From Thalassomonas sp. RHCl1 (GTDB taxonomy: Bacteria; Pseudomonadota; Gammaproteobacteria; Enterobacterales; Alteromonadaceae), in contig NZ_CANDNZ010000005.1 of NCBI RefSeq assembly GCF_947387555.1, positions 186,001 through 250,000 on the forward strand: 64,000 bases of DNA. The letters run 5' to 3'. Shown here in pieces: positions 40,228 through 50,624 of this stretch (position 1 is the first letter of the stretch; each line of letters opens with the position of its first letter). Both the position numbers and the translations under genes were made by a program. A model generated the notes under the pieces. That model was given only the letters and a program-made list of their open reading frames with translations. It was not told the DNA's origin and did no database searches.

Positions 40228-43101
40228 TTAGAATTTAACGTTAACACCGGCAGTAATACGACGACCGATTACGTCAAAGTAAGCACCTTCATCAAACGCA
40301 TATGGGTTGATTGGCGGTGTTCTGTCTGCAATGTTTTGCATACCAACACGTACTTCTACGTCATCAATTACATTATAATTTACAGTTAAATCAAATGTAG
40401 TGTATGAAGGAATGTCGTTGTAGTTATTCACTTCAGGCGTCCAGTCATTTCTGTCATATACAGTGCTATGTCTGTAGTTACCGATCAGAGCTATACGCAG
40501 ATCTTCATTATACTGGTAAGCCGAAGTGAAACGAGCTCTCCAGCGAGGTCTGTCGATTTCACCTGTGTAAGTTTTGTTATCGGCAGAAAGACCAGTGGCG
40601 TTTACTTCACGATTTTCTAAGTAAGTCGCAACCAATTTAAAGTCAAACGTACCGAAAGATGTATCTAGCTTATAGCGAGACTCAATATCAACACCGCTGA
40701 TTTTTTCAATCGCAGCGTTTAATGAAGTCTCATAGTAACCGTTTACTTCATGAGTATTCGGGTCACGAGTGAACTTGCTACAGAACGGGTTGTCAAGACT
40801 ATCAGACTGGTAACAGAATGCATTGGCATCTTCATACTCATAGAAGCGGATAGCATCTTCAATTTCAAACTTCCAGTAATCCACTGTAATATCGAAATTT
40901 TCTAAGTAGCTAGGCGAGTAAACAAAACCAACTGTGATATCGTCAGATACTTCGTTTTGAAGATCCGGGTTACCACCTAAGTCACCTTCAAGTGAACCAC
41001 CGTTGTACCAGTCATCAGACGGCGTCCAACCGGCAGGAATACCATCGGCAGCACAGTTACGGGTTAACTGCTCTTTGTATTCGCTCTTTTCAATAAAGTC
41101 GGCAGCACAAACTTCTGCACGAGTAGCAAACTGTGTACCGGCAGGTGAGTATAACTCTTCAATGTTTGGAGCACGTACTGATTGAGCTTTCGCGGCACGA
41201 ATTCTCAAATCGTCGTTAAGCTGCCAGTTAAGAGATACTTTATAGGCACTATCGGTACCGGTAGAGCTGTAATCCATGTGGCGGTAAGCCATTTCAAGAC
41301 TTAAGTCTTGTGCCAGGTACTGATCGGCCAGTAACGGAACAATAACCTCAGCTGAGTATTCTTTTACTTTAACTTCACCCTTGTAAGAATCGCCTGAGTT
41401 ACCAAAGATAATACCGGTACGGATACCTGTACCAGGAGTTTCAAACGCTCTTTCTTTACGCCAGTCATAACTGAAAGCTGCCTGAACCGCGCCTGCAGGT
41501 AAGTCGTATACATCACCACTTACTGTAACGCCCCAGCTAGTTTGATAGTGACCACGCTCAGCTGTAGCGACAGTAGAGATATAGTCATTCGCTTCTGGAG
41601 AAACTTCATTTTTACCTAAGAAGTTAACCGGAGAACAACCCGCCAAAGCACCAACAACTTCACCGTCATCGTTACGGTCGGCACAAACGATTTGACCGTC
41701 AACTTCAACTGCATCAATAGCGTTGATCAGGTTCTCAAGGATAACTTCCCCTTTCCATGCCGTGTCTTGTTTCATTTGACCGTGCTGGAAGTAGGCAGAG
41801 TATGCCCAGTCATCGTTAATGATACCGTCAAGGCCTAAAGAAGCACGAACCGTAGCACGCTCTTGTACATATTTACGAGGACCGAAATCATCACTTAAAC
41901 GACGCATGCTGATGCTGCTAACGCCAGCTTCATCCATAGCTGCTGCTAAGTCATCTTTAATATAGGCATTGTCACGCTGAATAACCAACTGGCTAGAACG
42001 CAAGAAAATAGGCGTGCTCTGACCGTGTGCTTTACTGTCTGAGTAAGTCATATCCCAGGTCAGTTCATGGTCGTCGTTAAGCGCCTGATGACCGGCAAGG
42101 TTAACAGTGAAACGTTTTAACGGCGTACGGAAGAACTCATCGGCACCGTATTCAATACCATCACCGAATGGACCTGTGTAGTACCAAGGTCGAGAAGAAC
42201 CTTCGATGCCGCCAGCTTCTTGACGGGCATTATTATTGTTAAATGGACGTAAGTTGCCGTTTTCATCAAACGTCCAGTGATCGCCGCCTAAGAAAAATTC
42301 ACTTGATTCATCATAAAGACCGTAATGCTCGGCTTCACCGTGTTGAATCATACCTGGGATGCCATCGTCACCACTGGTATCATCCGGGTTAGGACGTGAT
42401 TCAGACGGGTTGTTGCGGTACCAGGCTTTATCCAGCATGGCCATTTGATCTTGCTCAGCATAATCAATGTTGAAGATGTAACCGCTGTCTTTTTCTTCTT
42501 TACCGAAAGTTAATGAAGCAAAGTCTTGATCACCGCCACCTTCATTTGGACGAGTGGTTGCTACGTCAATTTCAATGCCATCAAAAGACTTACGAGTGAT
42601 GATGTTAACAACACCGGCTACGGCATCGGCACCGTATACAGCAGAAGCACCACCAGTAGTGATCTCGATACGCTCAATGAAAGATGTCGCGATGTTGTTT
42701 AAGTCAACTGAGTTACCACCGGCAGAACCAGGGATAAAGCGTCGGCCATTAACCAATACCAAAGTACGGTCACTGCCCAGGCCACGAAGGTCTGTAGTGT
42801 TTAAGCCGTTGGCATAGATGAAGTTGTTTGAGTTTTCAGGGCTTAAGCCAACATCAGCAGAAGGCATTTCTGCTAAGAAGTCGTTGACGTTACTGATACC
42901 GGCATCTTGTAATTCAACGCGGCTGATAACTGTAACAGGAACAGGAGAGACCGCCCCGATACGTTTAATTTTTGAACCGGTAACTGAGATACGCTCAACA
43001 GTTTCTGCTTCTTCAGCGAATGCCGGTAACGAAATTGCAGTGCTCGCGCCAACTAACATGGCTAAACGAACAGCTTTAGCGATTTTGCTATTGCTATACA
43101 T
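40228..43101 (-). CDS. TonB-dependent receptor
   Basis: ATG 43101 (MYSNSKIAKAVRLAML) is preferred as AGGGA precedes it; an in-frame ATG at 43125 has no ribosome site. The 957-residue protein has a signal peptide ending SLPAFA, a TonB-box-like VERISVTGSKIKR, and a plug with NDFLAEMPSADVG, TDLRGLGSDRTLVLVNGRR and GGASAVYGADAVAGVVNIIT. The large barrel ends AGVNVKF. It belongs to the big Alteromonadales/sphingomonad-type receptor group whose substrates include peptides and oligosaccharides. Substrate unknown. It diverges from a second receptor gene. Confidence 0.87.
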   Translation of the reverse strand: MYSNSKIAKAVRLAMLVGASTAISLPAFAEEAETVERISVTGSKIKRIGAVSPVPVTVISRVELQDAGISNVNDFLAEMPSADVGLSPENSNNFIYANGLNTTDLRGLGSDRTLVLVNGRRFIPGSAGGNSVDLNNIATSFIERIEITTGGASAVYGADAVAGVVNIITRKSFDGIEIDVATTRPNEGGGDQDFASLTFGKEEKDSGYIFNIDYAEQDQMAMLDKAWYRNNPSESRPNPDDTSGDDGIPGMIQHGEAEHYGLYDESSEFFLGGDHWTFDENGNLRPFNNNNARQEAGGIEGSSRPWYYTGPFGDGIEYGADEFFRTPLKRFTVNLAGHQALNDDHELTWDMTYSDSKAHGQSTPIFLRSSQLVIQRDNAYIKDDLAAAMDEAGVSSISMRRLSDDFGPRKYVQERATVRASLGLDGIINDDWAYSAYFQHGQMKQDTAWKGEVILENLINAIDAVEVDGQIVCADRNDDGEVVGALAGCSPVNFLGKNEVSPEANDYISTVATAERGHYQTSWGVTVSGDVYDLPAGAVQAAFSYDWRKERAFETPGTGIRTGIIFGNSGDSYKGEVKVKEYSAEVIVPLLADQYLAQDLSLEMAYRHMDYSSTGTDSAYKVSLNWQLNDDLRIRAAKAQSVRAPNIEELYSPAGTQFATRAEVCAADFIEKSEYKEQLTRNCAADGIPAGWTPSDDWYNGGSLEGDLGGNPDLQNEVSDDITVGFVYSPSYLENFDITVDYWKFEIEDAIRFYEYEDANAFCYQSDSLDNPFCSKFTRDPNTHEVNGYYETSLNAAIEKISGVDIESRYKLDTSFGTFDFKLVATYLENREVNATGLSADNKTYTGEIDRPRWRARFTSAYQYNEDLRIALIGNYRHSTVYDRNDWTPEVNNYNDIPSYTTFDLTVNYNVIDDVEVRVGMQNIADRTPPINPYAFDEGAYFDVIGRRITAGVNVKF

Positions 43102-43597
43102 ATTATTTTCCCTGGAAAATTTCATGATTTATATAAAGATTTATTATTAAAATTATTTCTTGTTTCTGTTTGATGATTTTTTGTAAATTAAAATTACAAA
43201 ATTCACGCCCAATAGTAAACGGATCCCAGTAACACGGTCAATATAATTAGGCAAATTCTTTTACATTACTTTTACAAGTATCGTAAATATCCAGTAAAGT
43301 ATGTAAACAAGTCATTATAATTAAAGGACTTAGCAAGAACTGGACCTTTTTTAACCAGATAAAACAAAGCCCAACGAGGAGCCTCGTACTTTAGTATTGA
43401 TCCCCTTATCTTTCCCTTGCTATAGTCTGCTAGCCTAATTTGTGTACCAGATAACAATCCATCAAGAGATGAAATGGTGACTTTCTTTAGTTGAACGAAA
43501 TTTAACCCCGGTTAAATAAGTTGAGGATGCCTGCTATCGAAGCTTATTACTGATTCATAGCGGCAAGCGTTAATACCAATAAAAATAAGGTAGGGAA
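43102..43597. promoter_or_regulatory. Divergent promoter region between two TonB receptors
   Basis: A 496-bp AT-rich gap. It contains the inverted repeat TTTTGTAA/TTACAAAA (43179-43186 and 43194-43201) and a longer imperfect dyad between about 43260 and 43307 (TTTACATTAC... against ...GTAAAGTATGTAAA). Both look like operator material. A 61-codon open frame on the minus strand (43272-43457) has no clear ribosome site or homology and was not called. Confidence 0.4.
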
Positions 43598-46138
43598 ATG
43601 AAAAAAAAATTCATCACAAGGACATTAACAGTAGCCATCTCTCTGGCACTCGGCCATAACACTGTATCCGCACAACAAAATCCTGCACCACAGGCAGAAG
43701 AAATCGAGAAAATATCCATTCTCGGCTCCCGGGTGTCCAGCCGCACCGCCACCGAATCTTCGGTACCGGTCGATATTATCAGCGCCGAATCTCTGACCAA
43801 AGGCGGCTTTACCGAGCTGGGGCAGAGCTTACAGGCCACCGCGCCGTCATTTAACTTTAGCCGCACCCAGGTTTCCGACGGCTCAGACTTGTTCCGTCCA
43901 GCGACCCTGCGCGGCCTGCAACCGGATCAAACCCTGGTCTTGATCAATGGCAAACGTCGCCATAACCAGGCGATATTTGGCTTAAACGGTACTGTCGGCG
44001 CCGGCGCCGCCGGTACAGATATGAATGCCATTCCGATGACGGCGCTGAAAAACGTCCAGGTGCTGCGTGACGGCGCCGCGGCGCAATATGGCTCAGACGC
44101 TATTGCCGGTGTTATCAACCTCAGCTTAAAAGACACTACAGATATCACCTCAGGTTATTTCCAGGGCGGGGCTACCGGTGAAGGTGACGGGGAAGTATTT
44201 TCCATGGGCCTGAACACCGGCTTTGATATCGGCAAGGATGGCGGCTTTATCAACCTCAGCGTTGAACTGCGCGACGGCGAAGGCACCAACCGTGCGCAGC
44301 GGGATATCGGCGGCTCTTCCACCACGGCCCGCGGCACGCTTTCCGATAAAGTGCGCTGGGGACAAGGTAATGCCGAGTCTGAATTTATCTCCACCTTTTA
44401 TAATATGATGGTCCCGGTTAACGAGCTGGAAATTTATTCTTTCGGCGGCTTCTCCAACCGCACCGCTTTGGGCAACGGTTTTTTCAGAAATTATGATGAA
44501 GCGGCCAAAAACGTGCCCCAGGTTTATGCCGACGGCTTCCTGCCCTACATAGACAATGAAGCAGAAGATATTTCTGTCTCCTTGGGCCTCAGGGGTGATA
44601 TCAACGACGACTGGCAGTTTGATCTTTCCGCCGTTTACGGGGAAAACAAATATGATTTTGACTCGAAAAACACCATCAATGCTTCTTACGCCGCCGAATA
44701 CCTGACTAATAACCCGGATGCCACGGACGAAGAAATTGCCGCCAATGCCGGTCCGACTTCCGGTTACTCCGGCGGTTTCCGCTTTGACCAGCTAACCTTT
44801 AATGCCGATGTTTCCGGTATCGTCGAAATCGGTTTTGATGAACCCCTCTATGTTTCCTTCGGCGCTGAATACCGGGAAGAAAACTATGAAATCGTCGCCG
44901 GTGAAGAAGCCTCTTACGCCTGTGGCCTTGCCAATAGCGATACCTCTTTCGCCTCGGTTATCGATCCAGATACCTTTGCCGAGTGTGGTTTTCAGGCCTA
45001 CCCCGGCCTCAGACCCGATGCCTCAGGCGAGGCCGACCGCGACAGTTATGCCTTTTACCTGGATTTAGAGCTCCAGTTGACCGAACAATGGAATGTCGGC
45101 ACCGCCTTTCGCTATGAAGACTTTTCCGATGCCGGCGATGACTTAGTCGCGAAACTGTCCAGCCGCTATGACTTTAGCGACGATTTCGCCCTGCGCGGCG
45201 CCGTCTCTACCGGCTTTAGGGCGCCGTCGTTGCAGCAAAGCGCCTATACCGCCTACACCACTAACTTAGGCGCCGGAGGGGTGTTATCTCCTTCATTCAC
45301 CGCCACCGCAGGCTCCCCCTTCCCTTCGGCGCTTGGCGTAGACGGTTTGGATCTGGAAACATCAGAAAGCATCAGCTTAGGAGCGGTCTTTAATATTAAC
45401 GATGAGATTTCTGTCACCTTAGACGGTTACCATATCGAAATAGAAGACAGGATCACCTTAGGCAGCATGTTGTCTCCTGAAGATGTTGCTTTTAACCAGG
45501 CCGCCGTCGATGCCTTAGCAGCAACAGGCGCAGATCAGGCGAACTATTTTGCCAACTCGGTCAATTCCACCACCAAAGGACTGGATTTGATCATCACCTA
45601 TAACACAGATATCGCAGACGGCAGCCTGGCGGTCACCCTCGCCGGGAATATCAATGAAACTGAGATCGACAGCGTGAATGCCCCCGACGGTATTCCCAAG
45701 TCAGTAGCGCTGGATGATTTGCAACGCAGTTTCCTCACCGACGGCCAACCGCAAGAGCGTGCCACCCTGACCTTTGATTATTCACGGGATAAATGGGGCG
45801 CTATTGTCCGGGCGAACTACTATGGCGAAACCGATGTGATTTATTTCGGTAACGACCATATCGGATTGCCGGATTCAATATTGGTGAACGACACCTTCAA
45901 AGATACCAGTGTGGTGGAATCTGCGGTATTGATCGATATTAACTTCGATTACCAGATTAATGATAACTTCACCCTGGCCGCCGGCATCAATAACCTGTTT
46001 GATGTGACCCCGGATGAACTGGGGGAAAATGAAGCATTAGACTTTATCACCAACCAGGCATTTAAATATCCGGTGCGTGCCCTGCCCTACGGCTTTGACG
46101 GTATGAGTTATTATGCCCGGGTCAACTTCAGCTTTTAA
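43598..46138 (+). CDS. TonB-dependent receptor
   Basis: An 846-residue receptor: signal peptide (about 1-25, ending NTVSA), TonB-box-like EKISILGSRVSSR, plug motifs LGQSLQATAPSFNFSRTQVS, ATLRGLQPDQTLVLINGKRR and VLRDGAAAQYGSDAIAGVIN, and a barrel ending in RVNFSF. GGTAGGGAA precedes the ATG. It resembles the receptors that use a conserved GKRRH motif. Substrate unknown. It lies directly before the tryptophan-degradation genes, but a terminator and a 192-bp gap separate them, so no functional link is claimed. Confidence 0.87.
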   Translation: MKKKFITRTLTVAISLALGHNTVSAQQNPAPQAEEIEKISILGSRVSSRTATESSVPVDIISAESLTKGGFTELGQSLQATAPSFNFSRTQVSDGSDLFRPATLRGLQPDQTLVLINGKRRHNQAIFGLNGTVGAGAAGTDMNAIPMTALKNVQVLRDGAAAQYGSDAIAGVINLSLKDTTDITSGYFQGGATGEGDGEVFSMGLNTGFDIGKDGGFINLSVELRDGEGTNRAQRDIGGSSTTARGTLSDKVRWGQGNAESEFISTFYNMMVPVNELEIYSFGGFSNRTALGNGFFRNYDEAAKNVPQVYADGFLPYIDNEAEDISVSLGLRGDINDDWQFDLSAVYGENKYDFDSKNTINASYAAEYLTNNPDATDEEIAANAGPTSGYSGGFRFDQLTFNADVSGIVEIGFDEPLYVSFGAEYREENYEIVAGEEASYACGLANSDTSFASVIDPDTFAECGFQAYPGLRPDASGEADRDSYAFYLDLELQLTEQWNVGTAFRYEDFSDAGDDLVAKLSSRYDFSDDFALRGAVSTGFRAPSLQQSAYTAYTTNLGAGGVLSPSFTATAGSPFPSALGVDGLDLETSESISLGAVFNINDEISVTLDGYHIEIEDRITLGSMLSPEDVAFNQAAVDALAATGADQANYFANSVNSTTKGLDLIITYNTDIADGSLAVTLAGNINETEIDSVNAPDGIPKSVALDDLQRSFLTDGQPQERATLTFDYSRDKWGAIVRANYYGETDVIYFGNDHIGLPDSILVNDTFKDTSVVESAVLIDINFDYQINDNFTLAAGINNLFDVTPDELGENEALDFITNQAFKYPVRALPYGFDGMSYYARVNFSF

Positions 46139-46164
46139 GTGCTAGCAGCCATGTAAAACCAAGA

Positions 46165-46190
46165 TTCAGCCAGGTCTTTTCCTGGCTGAA
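46165..46190 (+). terminator. Terminator of the 846-residue TonB receptor gene
   Basis: TTCAGCCAGG (46165-46174), loop TCTTTT and CCTGGCTGAA (46181-46190): a perfect 10-bp stem 27 bases past the stop codon, without a marked T-run. Confidence 0.6.
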
Positions 46191-46330
46191 TACCCTCCGG
46201 TCATACAGACTTTTGATTCTCATTTTAAATTACTTTTTTGAATGTAAAACAACAAGAAAATGAATTAATCTTTTCCTGTCGTAAACGTTATATTGGTGAG
46301 CGGAACAATACCGAAAAATAAAGATAATAA

Positions 46331-47266
46331 ATGACCATGTACCGAGACTTTGATTTAGCCAGCTTAGAGCGGGAATACTCGCCCAGCAGCTGTATTGATG
46401 ATATCAACCTGTATATCAAGCAATACATAGACTTAAGCCAGGCGGCAACAACAAAAGCACAAAAAGAGCAAAAACTGATCGCCGATATCCCCTATGGCCT
46501 GCTGCCGGATGAACGCCTGGATCTCTATTTGCCCACCCGAAAAAATCATAAAAAACTCTTTGTTTATATTCATGGCGGTTACTGGCAAGAGCTGAGCAAG
46601 GCCGAGTCTTCTTTTGCTGCCAGCAACTTCCAGCAACAAGGCTACAGCTTTGCCGCCGTTAATTACACCCTGGCCCCGGATGCCAGCCTCAGTGAAATCG
46701 TAAACCAAAACCGTAAAGCCATTGCCTACCTGATAACGTCGGCCGCCGAATTTGGTTATGAAGCGGATGAAATCTATCTGTGCGGCAGCTCAGCCGGCGC
46801 CCATCTGGCGATGATGATGTTATATACCCGCTGGCAGGATTTCATTCCCCAAAATCAACTGCCGCCGGGGGGCTTGCCGGAAAATCCCATCAAGGGCATA
46901 TGCGCCGTCAGCGGCATTTATGATCTGACCCCTATTGCCGAAACCTACATCAATGAACCGCTGCAATTAACCGAGGCGGAAATCGAGCACAACAGTCCGT
47001 TATTTCACCTGCCAACCACCAAAATACCGGTGATCTTTGCCTACGGCGAGCAGGAAACGTCAGAATTTAAAAGGCAAAGCCATGAGATGTGTCAAAAGCT
47101 CGAACAGGCAGGCTTTCCCGTCACCCTAAAGGAAGTCAGCAAACGCAATCACTTCGATGTTATTTTGGACTTAGCGGACAGCAACAGCTGGTTATGTCGG
47201 CAGGTTTTTGCCCAGATGCAACTTGAGTCCCCGCTTAACGCAACGGCTGAAAGCATGGAGACTTAA
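46331..47266 (+). CDS. Kynurenine formamidase, alpha/beta-hydrolase (AFMID) type
   Basis: A 311-residue alpha/beta hydrolase with the arylformamidase oxyanion motif HGGYW (FVYIHGGYWQELSKAESS, about residues 77-94), the nucleophile elbow CGSSAG (about 153-158) and a C-terminal His in RNHFDVI. It would hydrolyse N-formylkynurenine, the product of tryptophan dioxygenase, to kynurenine and formate. This is the fold of the animal and yeast enzymes, not of the common bacterial metal-dependent KynB. Its stop is directly adjacent to the stop of the LysR gene, and the rest of the kynurenine operon lies beyond. Confidence 0.85.
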   Translation: MTMYRDFDLASLEREYSPSSCIDDINLYIKQYIDLSQAATTKAQKEQKLIADIPYGLLPDERLDLYLPTRKNHKKLFVYIHGGYWQELSKAESSFAASNFQQQGYSFAAVNYTLAPDASLSEIVNQNRKAIAYLITSAAEFGYEADEIYLCGSSAGAHLAMMMLYTRWQDFIPQNQLPPGGLPENPIKGICAVSGIYDLTPIAETYINEPLQLTEAEIEHNSPLFHLPTTKIPVIFAYGEQETSEFKRQSHEMCQKLEQAGFPVTLKEVSKRNHFDVILDLADSNSWLCRQVFAQMQLESPLNATAESMET

Positions 47267-48208
47267 CTAACGTTGCAGGATTTTTGTCAGTAATTTTACC
47301 GGGCTATCTAAGTGCGGCTGTTTAACATACACCAGATGCCAGTATATTTTCACCCCTAATTTACCGAGGCGAACGGTTTGAATCTGCCCTTCGCCGTCAA
47401 GGGCATTGGTCCCCGTCTTACCGGCAAGGTGGGGCTCAATCAGGTTTTTCGACATTATGGTGACGCCGATATTCGCCTTTACCAGCTCCACTATCGCTTC
47501 ATTAAAGCCCACCTGCAGCACTTTACGCGGCATGATATTTTCCGGCTGGAAAAAAAGCTCATATTCACGATCTTTTTCCGGTACAACAGAGTTGGTGATA
47601 TAGGTTTCATCAACAAAGTCCTGCGCCGTTAAAAATGCCTGCCCGGCTTTGCTGTGTTTAGCCGACAAACAGGCCAGCAATTCGTCTTCGAGCAGAAACT
47701 CGCTGCCATAAAGGTTATTGTCCAGCGTCAGCTGCTGATTGGCGCTGGAGACGATGGCAATATCCACTTCCCCGTGAAATAACGCCGTTAACGGCTGTTT
47801 CGCGGCATTGGCGGTGATCTCCAGTTCAATGCCCGGCAAATGTTCGCTAAACTGGCGCATCACATCCGGCAGCCAGCGAAACGAGGCATAATGGGGCAAA
47901 CCTAGACGTAATACCAGCTCGATGCCGCTGCTCAGCCTGGCAATGTCATGCTCGGCACGCGCCAGTTCTTCAAGAATTTTTTTCGCCGAATGCAGCAGGC
48001 GCTCACCGACGGTAGTAATGATCAACTTGCGGCCGCGGCGGTTAAATAACTTGGTCTTTAACCGCCGCTCGGCTTCACGGATACGGTTAGATAAGGCCGG
48101 CTGAGTAATAAACAGGCTCTCGGCCGCCTCTTTCACCGTTTCCGCCTGCGCTATGGTACAGATCATTTTCAGGTGGCTGATATTGAGCTGGCTTTTGCTA
48201 AAATCCAT
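47267..48208 (-). CDS. LysR family regulator of the kynurenine locus
   Basis: A 313-residue LysR protein: helix-turn-helix in TVKEAAESLFITQPALSNRI (about residues 24-43), then an effector domain with AIVSSANQQL and VGFNEAIVELVKANIGVTIM. The N-terminal part is MetR-like. It shares the minus strand with the kyn operon and lies 107 bp downstream of the tryptophan dioxygenase gene, and it converges on the formamidase with no gap. Its position makes it the best candidate local regulator. The effector may be tryptophan or kynurenine (inference). Confidence 0.85.
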   Translation of the reverse strand: MDFSKSQLNISHLKMICTIAQAETVKEAAESLFITQPALSNRIREAERRLKTKLFNRRGRKLIITTVGERLLHSAKKILEELARAEHDIARLSSGIELVLRLGLPHYASFRWLPDVMRQFSEHLPGIELEITANAAKQPLTALFHGEVDIAIVSSANQQLTLDNNLYGSEFLLEDELLACLSAKHSKAGQAFLTAQDFVDETYITNSVVPEKDREYELFFQPENIMPRKVLQVGFNEAIVELVKANIGVTIMSKNLIEPHLAGKTGTNALDGEGQIQTVRLGKLGVKIYWHLVYVKQPHLDSPVKLLTKILQR

Positions 48209-48315
48209 TAAAAACCCGTTAAAAGCATGAAAAAAACTACCTTAATCAAGCGATTCATGTCATGCAACTAAATTTCAAGGTTTAGCTATTATCACAGACA
48301 AGTATGACCGCCGGG

Positions 48316-49161
48316 TTATAAATGGGTGCGCAATTCAAATAACTCAGGGAAAAAGCTGATATCCAGGGCTTTTTTCAAAAACTCCACCCCGGAAGAGCCG
48401 CCGGTGCCCATCTTGTTGCCGATAATGCGCTGTACGGTATACATATGTTTAAACCGCCACTGCTGGAAAGCATCTTCAATATCAATGAGCTTTTCCGCCA
48501 GCTCATACAAATCGAAATGTTGCTCGGCATTTTGGTAAACATGAATCCAGGCTTTTAACACCGACTCATTACGGCTATAAGGCTGGCTGAAATCCCTGTC
48601 GGTGACCGCCGGATCGATTGCCATGCCGTTTTGGCTCAGTAAAATCAACACCTCATCATATAAGCTGGGTTTATGTAAAATATCAGACAGCTCCTGATGT
48701 ACTTGCGGCTTGCTTTCATGCACCTGCAAAAACGAGGCATTTTTATTGCCCAATAAAAACTCCATTTTCCGGTAACCGTATGACTGGAACCCGGAAGAGT
48801 GCCCCAGGGCATCACGGAATTTCAGGTAATCCACCGGGGTTAAGGTGGAGAGCACATTCCACGACTGGGTCAGCTGATTTAAGATATGTTTAACCCGGGA
48901 AATCACCTTAAAGGCATGGCTGTAATTCGCCTCTTTGAGGTTATTGACCGCCGCCGTCAATTCATGTCCCGCTAGTTTCAGCCATAACTCGCTGGCCTGG
49001 TGGATAACAATAAACAGCATTTCATCGTGCTCACCGGTAAGCGGTGTTTGCGCCGATAAGATCTGATCAAGATTGAGATAATCCCCGTAAGACATATCAT
49101 CATTAAAATCAGTATGAATGGAGCCTTCAAACTCCCTCTGGTTGTAATGGGGGCAACTCAT
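48316..49161 (-). CDS. kynA: Tryptophan 2,3-dioxygenase
   Basis: A 281-residue haem dioxygenase that opens the indole ring of L-tryptophan to N-formylkynurenine. It shows the family blocks: MLFIVIHQASELWLK with the substrate-contacting His, FRDALGHSSGFQSYGYR, the haem-ligand His in RFKHMYTVQRIIG, and the GTGGSSGV loop near the C-terminus. Length and motifs match bacterial TDO. Its ATG overlaps the stop of the kynurenine monooxygenase gene (ATGA), so translation is coupled. It is the last gene of the operon by position, but the first step of the pathway. Confidence 0.95.
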   Translation of the reverse strand: MSCPHYNQREFEGSIHTDFNDDMSYGDYLNLDQILSAQTPLTGEHDEMLFIVIHQASELWLKLAGHELTAAVNNLKEANYSHAFKVISRVKHILNQLTQSWNVLSTLTPVDYLKFRDALGHSSGFQSYGYRKMEFLLGNKNASFLQVHESKPQVHQELSDILHKPSLYDEVLILLSQNGMAIDPAVTDRDFSQPYSRNESVLKAWIHVYQNAEQHFDLYELAEKLIDIEDAFQQWRFKHMYTVQRIIGNKMGTGGSSGVEFLKKALDISFFPELFELRTHL

Positions 49162-50612
49162 GCTTTGACTTCCTTTTTCTTCGATAAGGTTGGTGATAGA
49201 CCAGGTGATAAGGGATTAGATACCGTTTCAGGTAAGATGTTCGCCGTTAATTTTTCTTGTGCTAACTGATATAACAGCCGGTAAGTACAGTCCGCTTGCC
49301 AGTTCTGCTCGATATCCGGTAAATTCATGACCTCATCCATAATTTCTTTTTGCACTTCCCCTATGGCCAGTGCCTGGGCATAGGGCAGTTCGGGTGAGAA
49401 AGTTACCATAGAATACAAGGGGATCCAAAGCTCGGGATGCATTTCACTGAATTTGGCTTCTATTTTTTTCCTCAGCAAAAACCTGGCATCGCCGGCTAAA
49501 TCACTCATTTCCACGAAATTACGTTTCGCCAGCTCGATAATGGCATCGCAATTTTCCTTACGCGCCTGCTGATAGGCGGGCAAGATCTCCCCCCAGTGAT
49601 GTTGATGTTCTTCTACCAGCTCGGCTAAAACCCGGCAGTCCTCAAAACCGCAATTCATGCCCTGACCGTAAAAAGGCACCATGGCATGGGCGGCATCGCC
49701 GATAAGCGCAACTTTATCCCGGATCACCCAGGGATCTATATGCACCAGACACAGCGGCGACGGCGCTTTTGCCATAAAAGTCGCCACCGGATCTATTAAT
49801 AAAGGCATGGCATCGGGAAAATATTCCCGGAAAAAATGACTGACCTTAACTTCATCATCCAGGGACTGAAAAGATAATTCCCCCTGCAAGTCCATAAACA
49901 AGGTACAAGTAAAAGAGCCATCGGGATTGGGCAAAGCAATCAGCATAAAGTTTTTCCGTGGCCAGATATGCAGGGCATTTTTCTCCATCATAAAACTGCC
50001 GTCGCTGTTTGCCGGGATCGTCAGTTCGATATAGGTCTGCGGCATATAATCCAGGCTGTAGCTGATCCGCTCTCCGGGCAGCTCCTGTGCCAGGCGCCTG
50101 ACCTTGGAAAAGGTGCCGTCGGCGCCAAAGATCAATTCACGGTGATAATCAACACTCTCCTTCCCTGAAATATCAAAAGAGCAGGTGCCACTGTCAAAAT
50201 CAAGCCCGGTAAGTTTATGCTCGAAATGTACCTCCACTCCGGCTTGCTGCTCTGCCAGGGTGATCAGCTGCTCATTGATACCGGCACGGGAGACCGACCA
50301 GATGGCCTGGTTGTCCCGGCCATAAGGCTGCCGGGTCAGGCTGCCGTCTAGTGCATGTATCATGCGACAGGTCATCGGGATGGCCTGCGCCCGTATCTCC
50401 TCATCCAACCCTATGGCTTTTAGGGCAAGCCAGCCGCGATCCGACAACGCCAGGTTAATGGATTTTCCCTGATAAAGCGCCTTGCTACGTGAGTCAGGCC
50501 TGGATTCAAACAAATCGATTTTATAACCTTTCCTGGCCAACATCACCGCCAGCAGCGACCCGACAGGACCGGCGCCGACAATAGCAATATCTTCTTTTAC
50601 CTGATTTGTCAT
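49158..50612 (-). CDS. kmo: Kynurenine 3-monooxygenase
   Basis: A 484-residue FAD-dependent hydroxylase converting kynurenine to 3-hydroxykynurenine with NADPH and O2. The N-terminal FAD-binding motif is IAIVGAGPVGSLLAVMLARK, the middle has HFEHKL...FGADGTFSKVRR, and DKVALIGDAAHAMVPFYGQG is the second FAD contact. Strongly KMO-like is GMNCGFEDCRVLAELV. The last 30 residues (after LTANILPE) are a charged extension of no known role. It lies 12 bp downstream of kynureninase and overlaps kynA. Confidence 0.94.
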   Translation of the reverse strand: MTNQVKEDIAIVGAGPVGSLLAVMLARKGYKIDLFESRPDSRSKALYQGKSINLALSDRGWLALKAIGLDEEIRAQAIPMTCRMIHALDGSLTRQPYGRDNQAIWSVSRAGINEQLITLAEQQAGVEVHFEHKLTGLDFDSGTCSFDISGKESVDYHRELIFGADGTFSKVRRLAQELPGERISYSLDYMPQTYIELTIPANSDGSFMMEKNALHIWPRKNFMLIALPNPDGSFTCTLFMDLQGELSFQSLDDEVKVSHFFREYFPDAMPLLIDPVATFMAKAPSPLCLVHIDPWVIRDKVALIGDAAHAMVPFYGQGMNCGFEDCRVLAELVEEHQHHWGEILPAYQQARKENCDAIIELAKRNFVEMSDLAGDARFLLRKKIEAKFSEMHPELWIPLYSMVTFSPELPYAQALAIGEVQKEIMDEVMNLPDIEQNWQADCTYRLLYQLAQEKLTANILPETVSNPLSPGLSPTLSKKKEVKA

Positions 50613-50624
50613 CTTTATCGCCCC

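Noticed and set aside
43272-43457. 61-codon minus-strand frame between the two TonB receptors
   Set aside because: No clear ribosome site, no homology recognised, and it overlaps the divergent promoter region with dyads.
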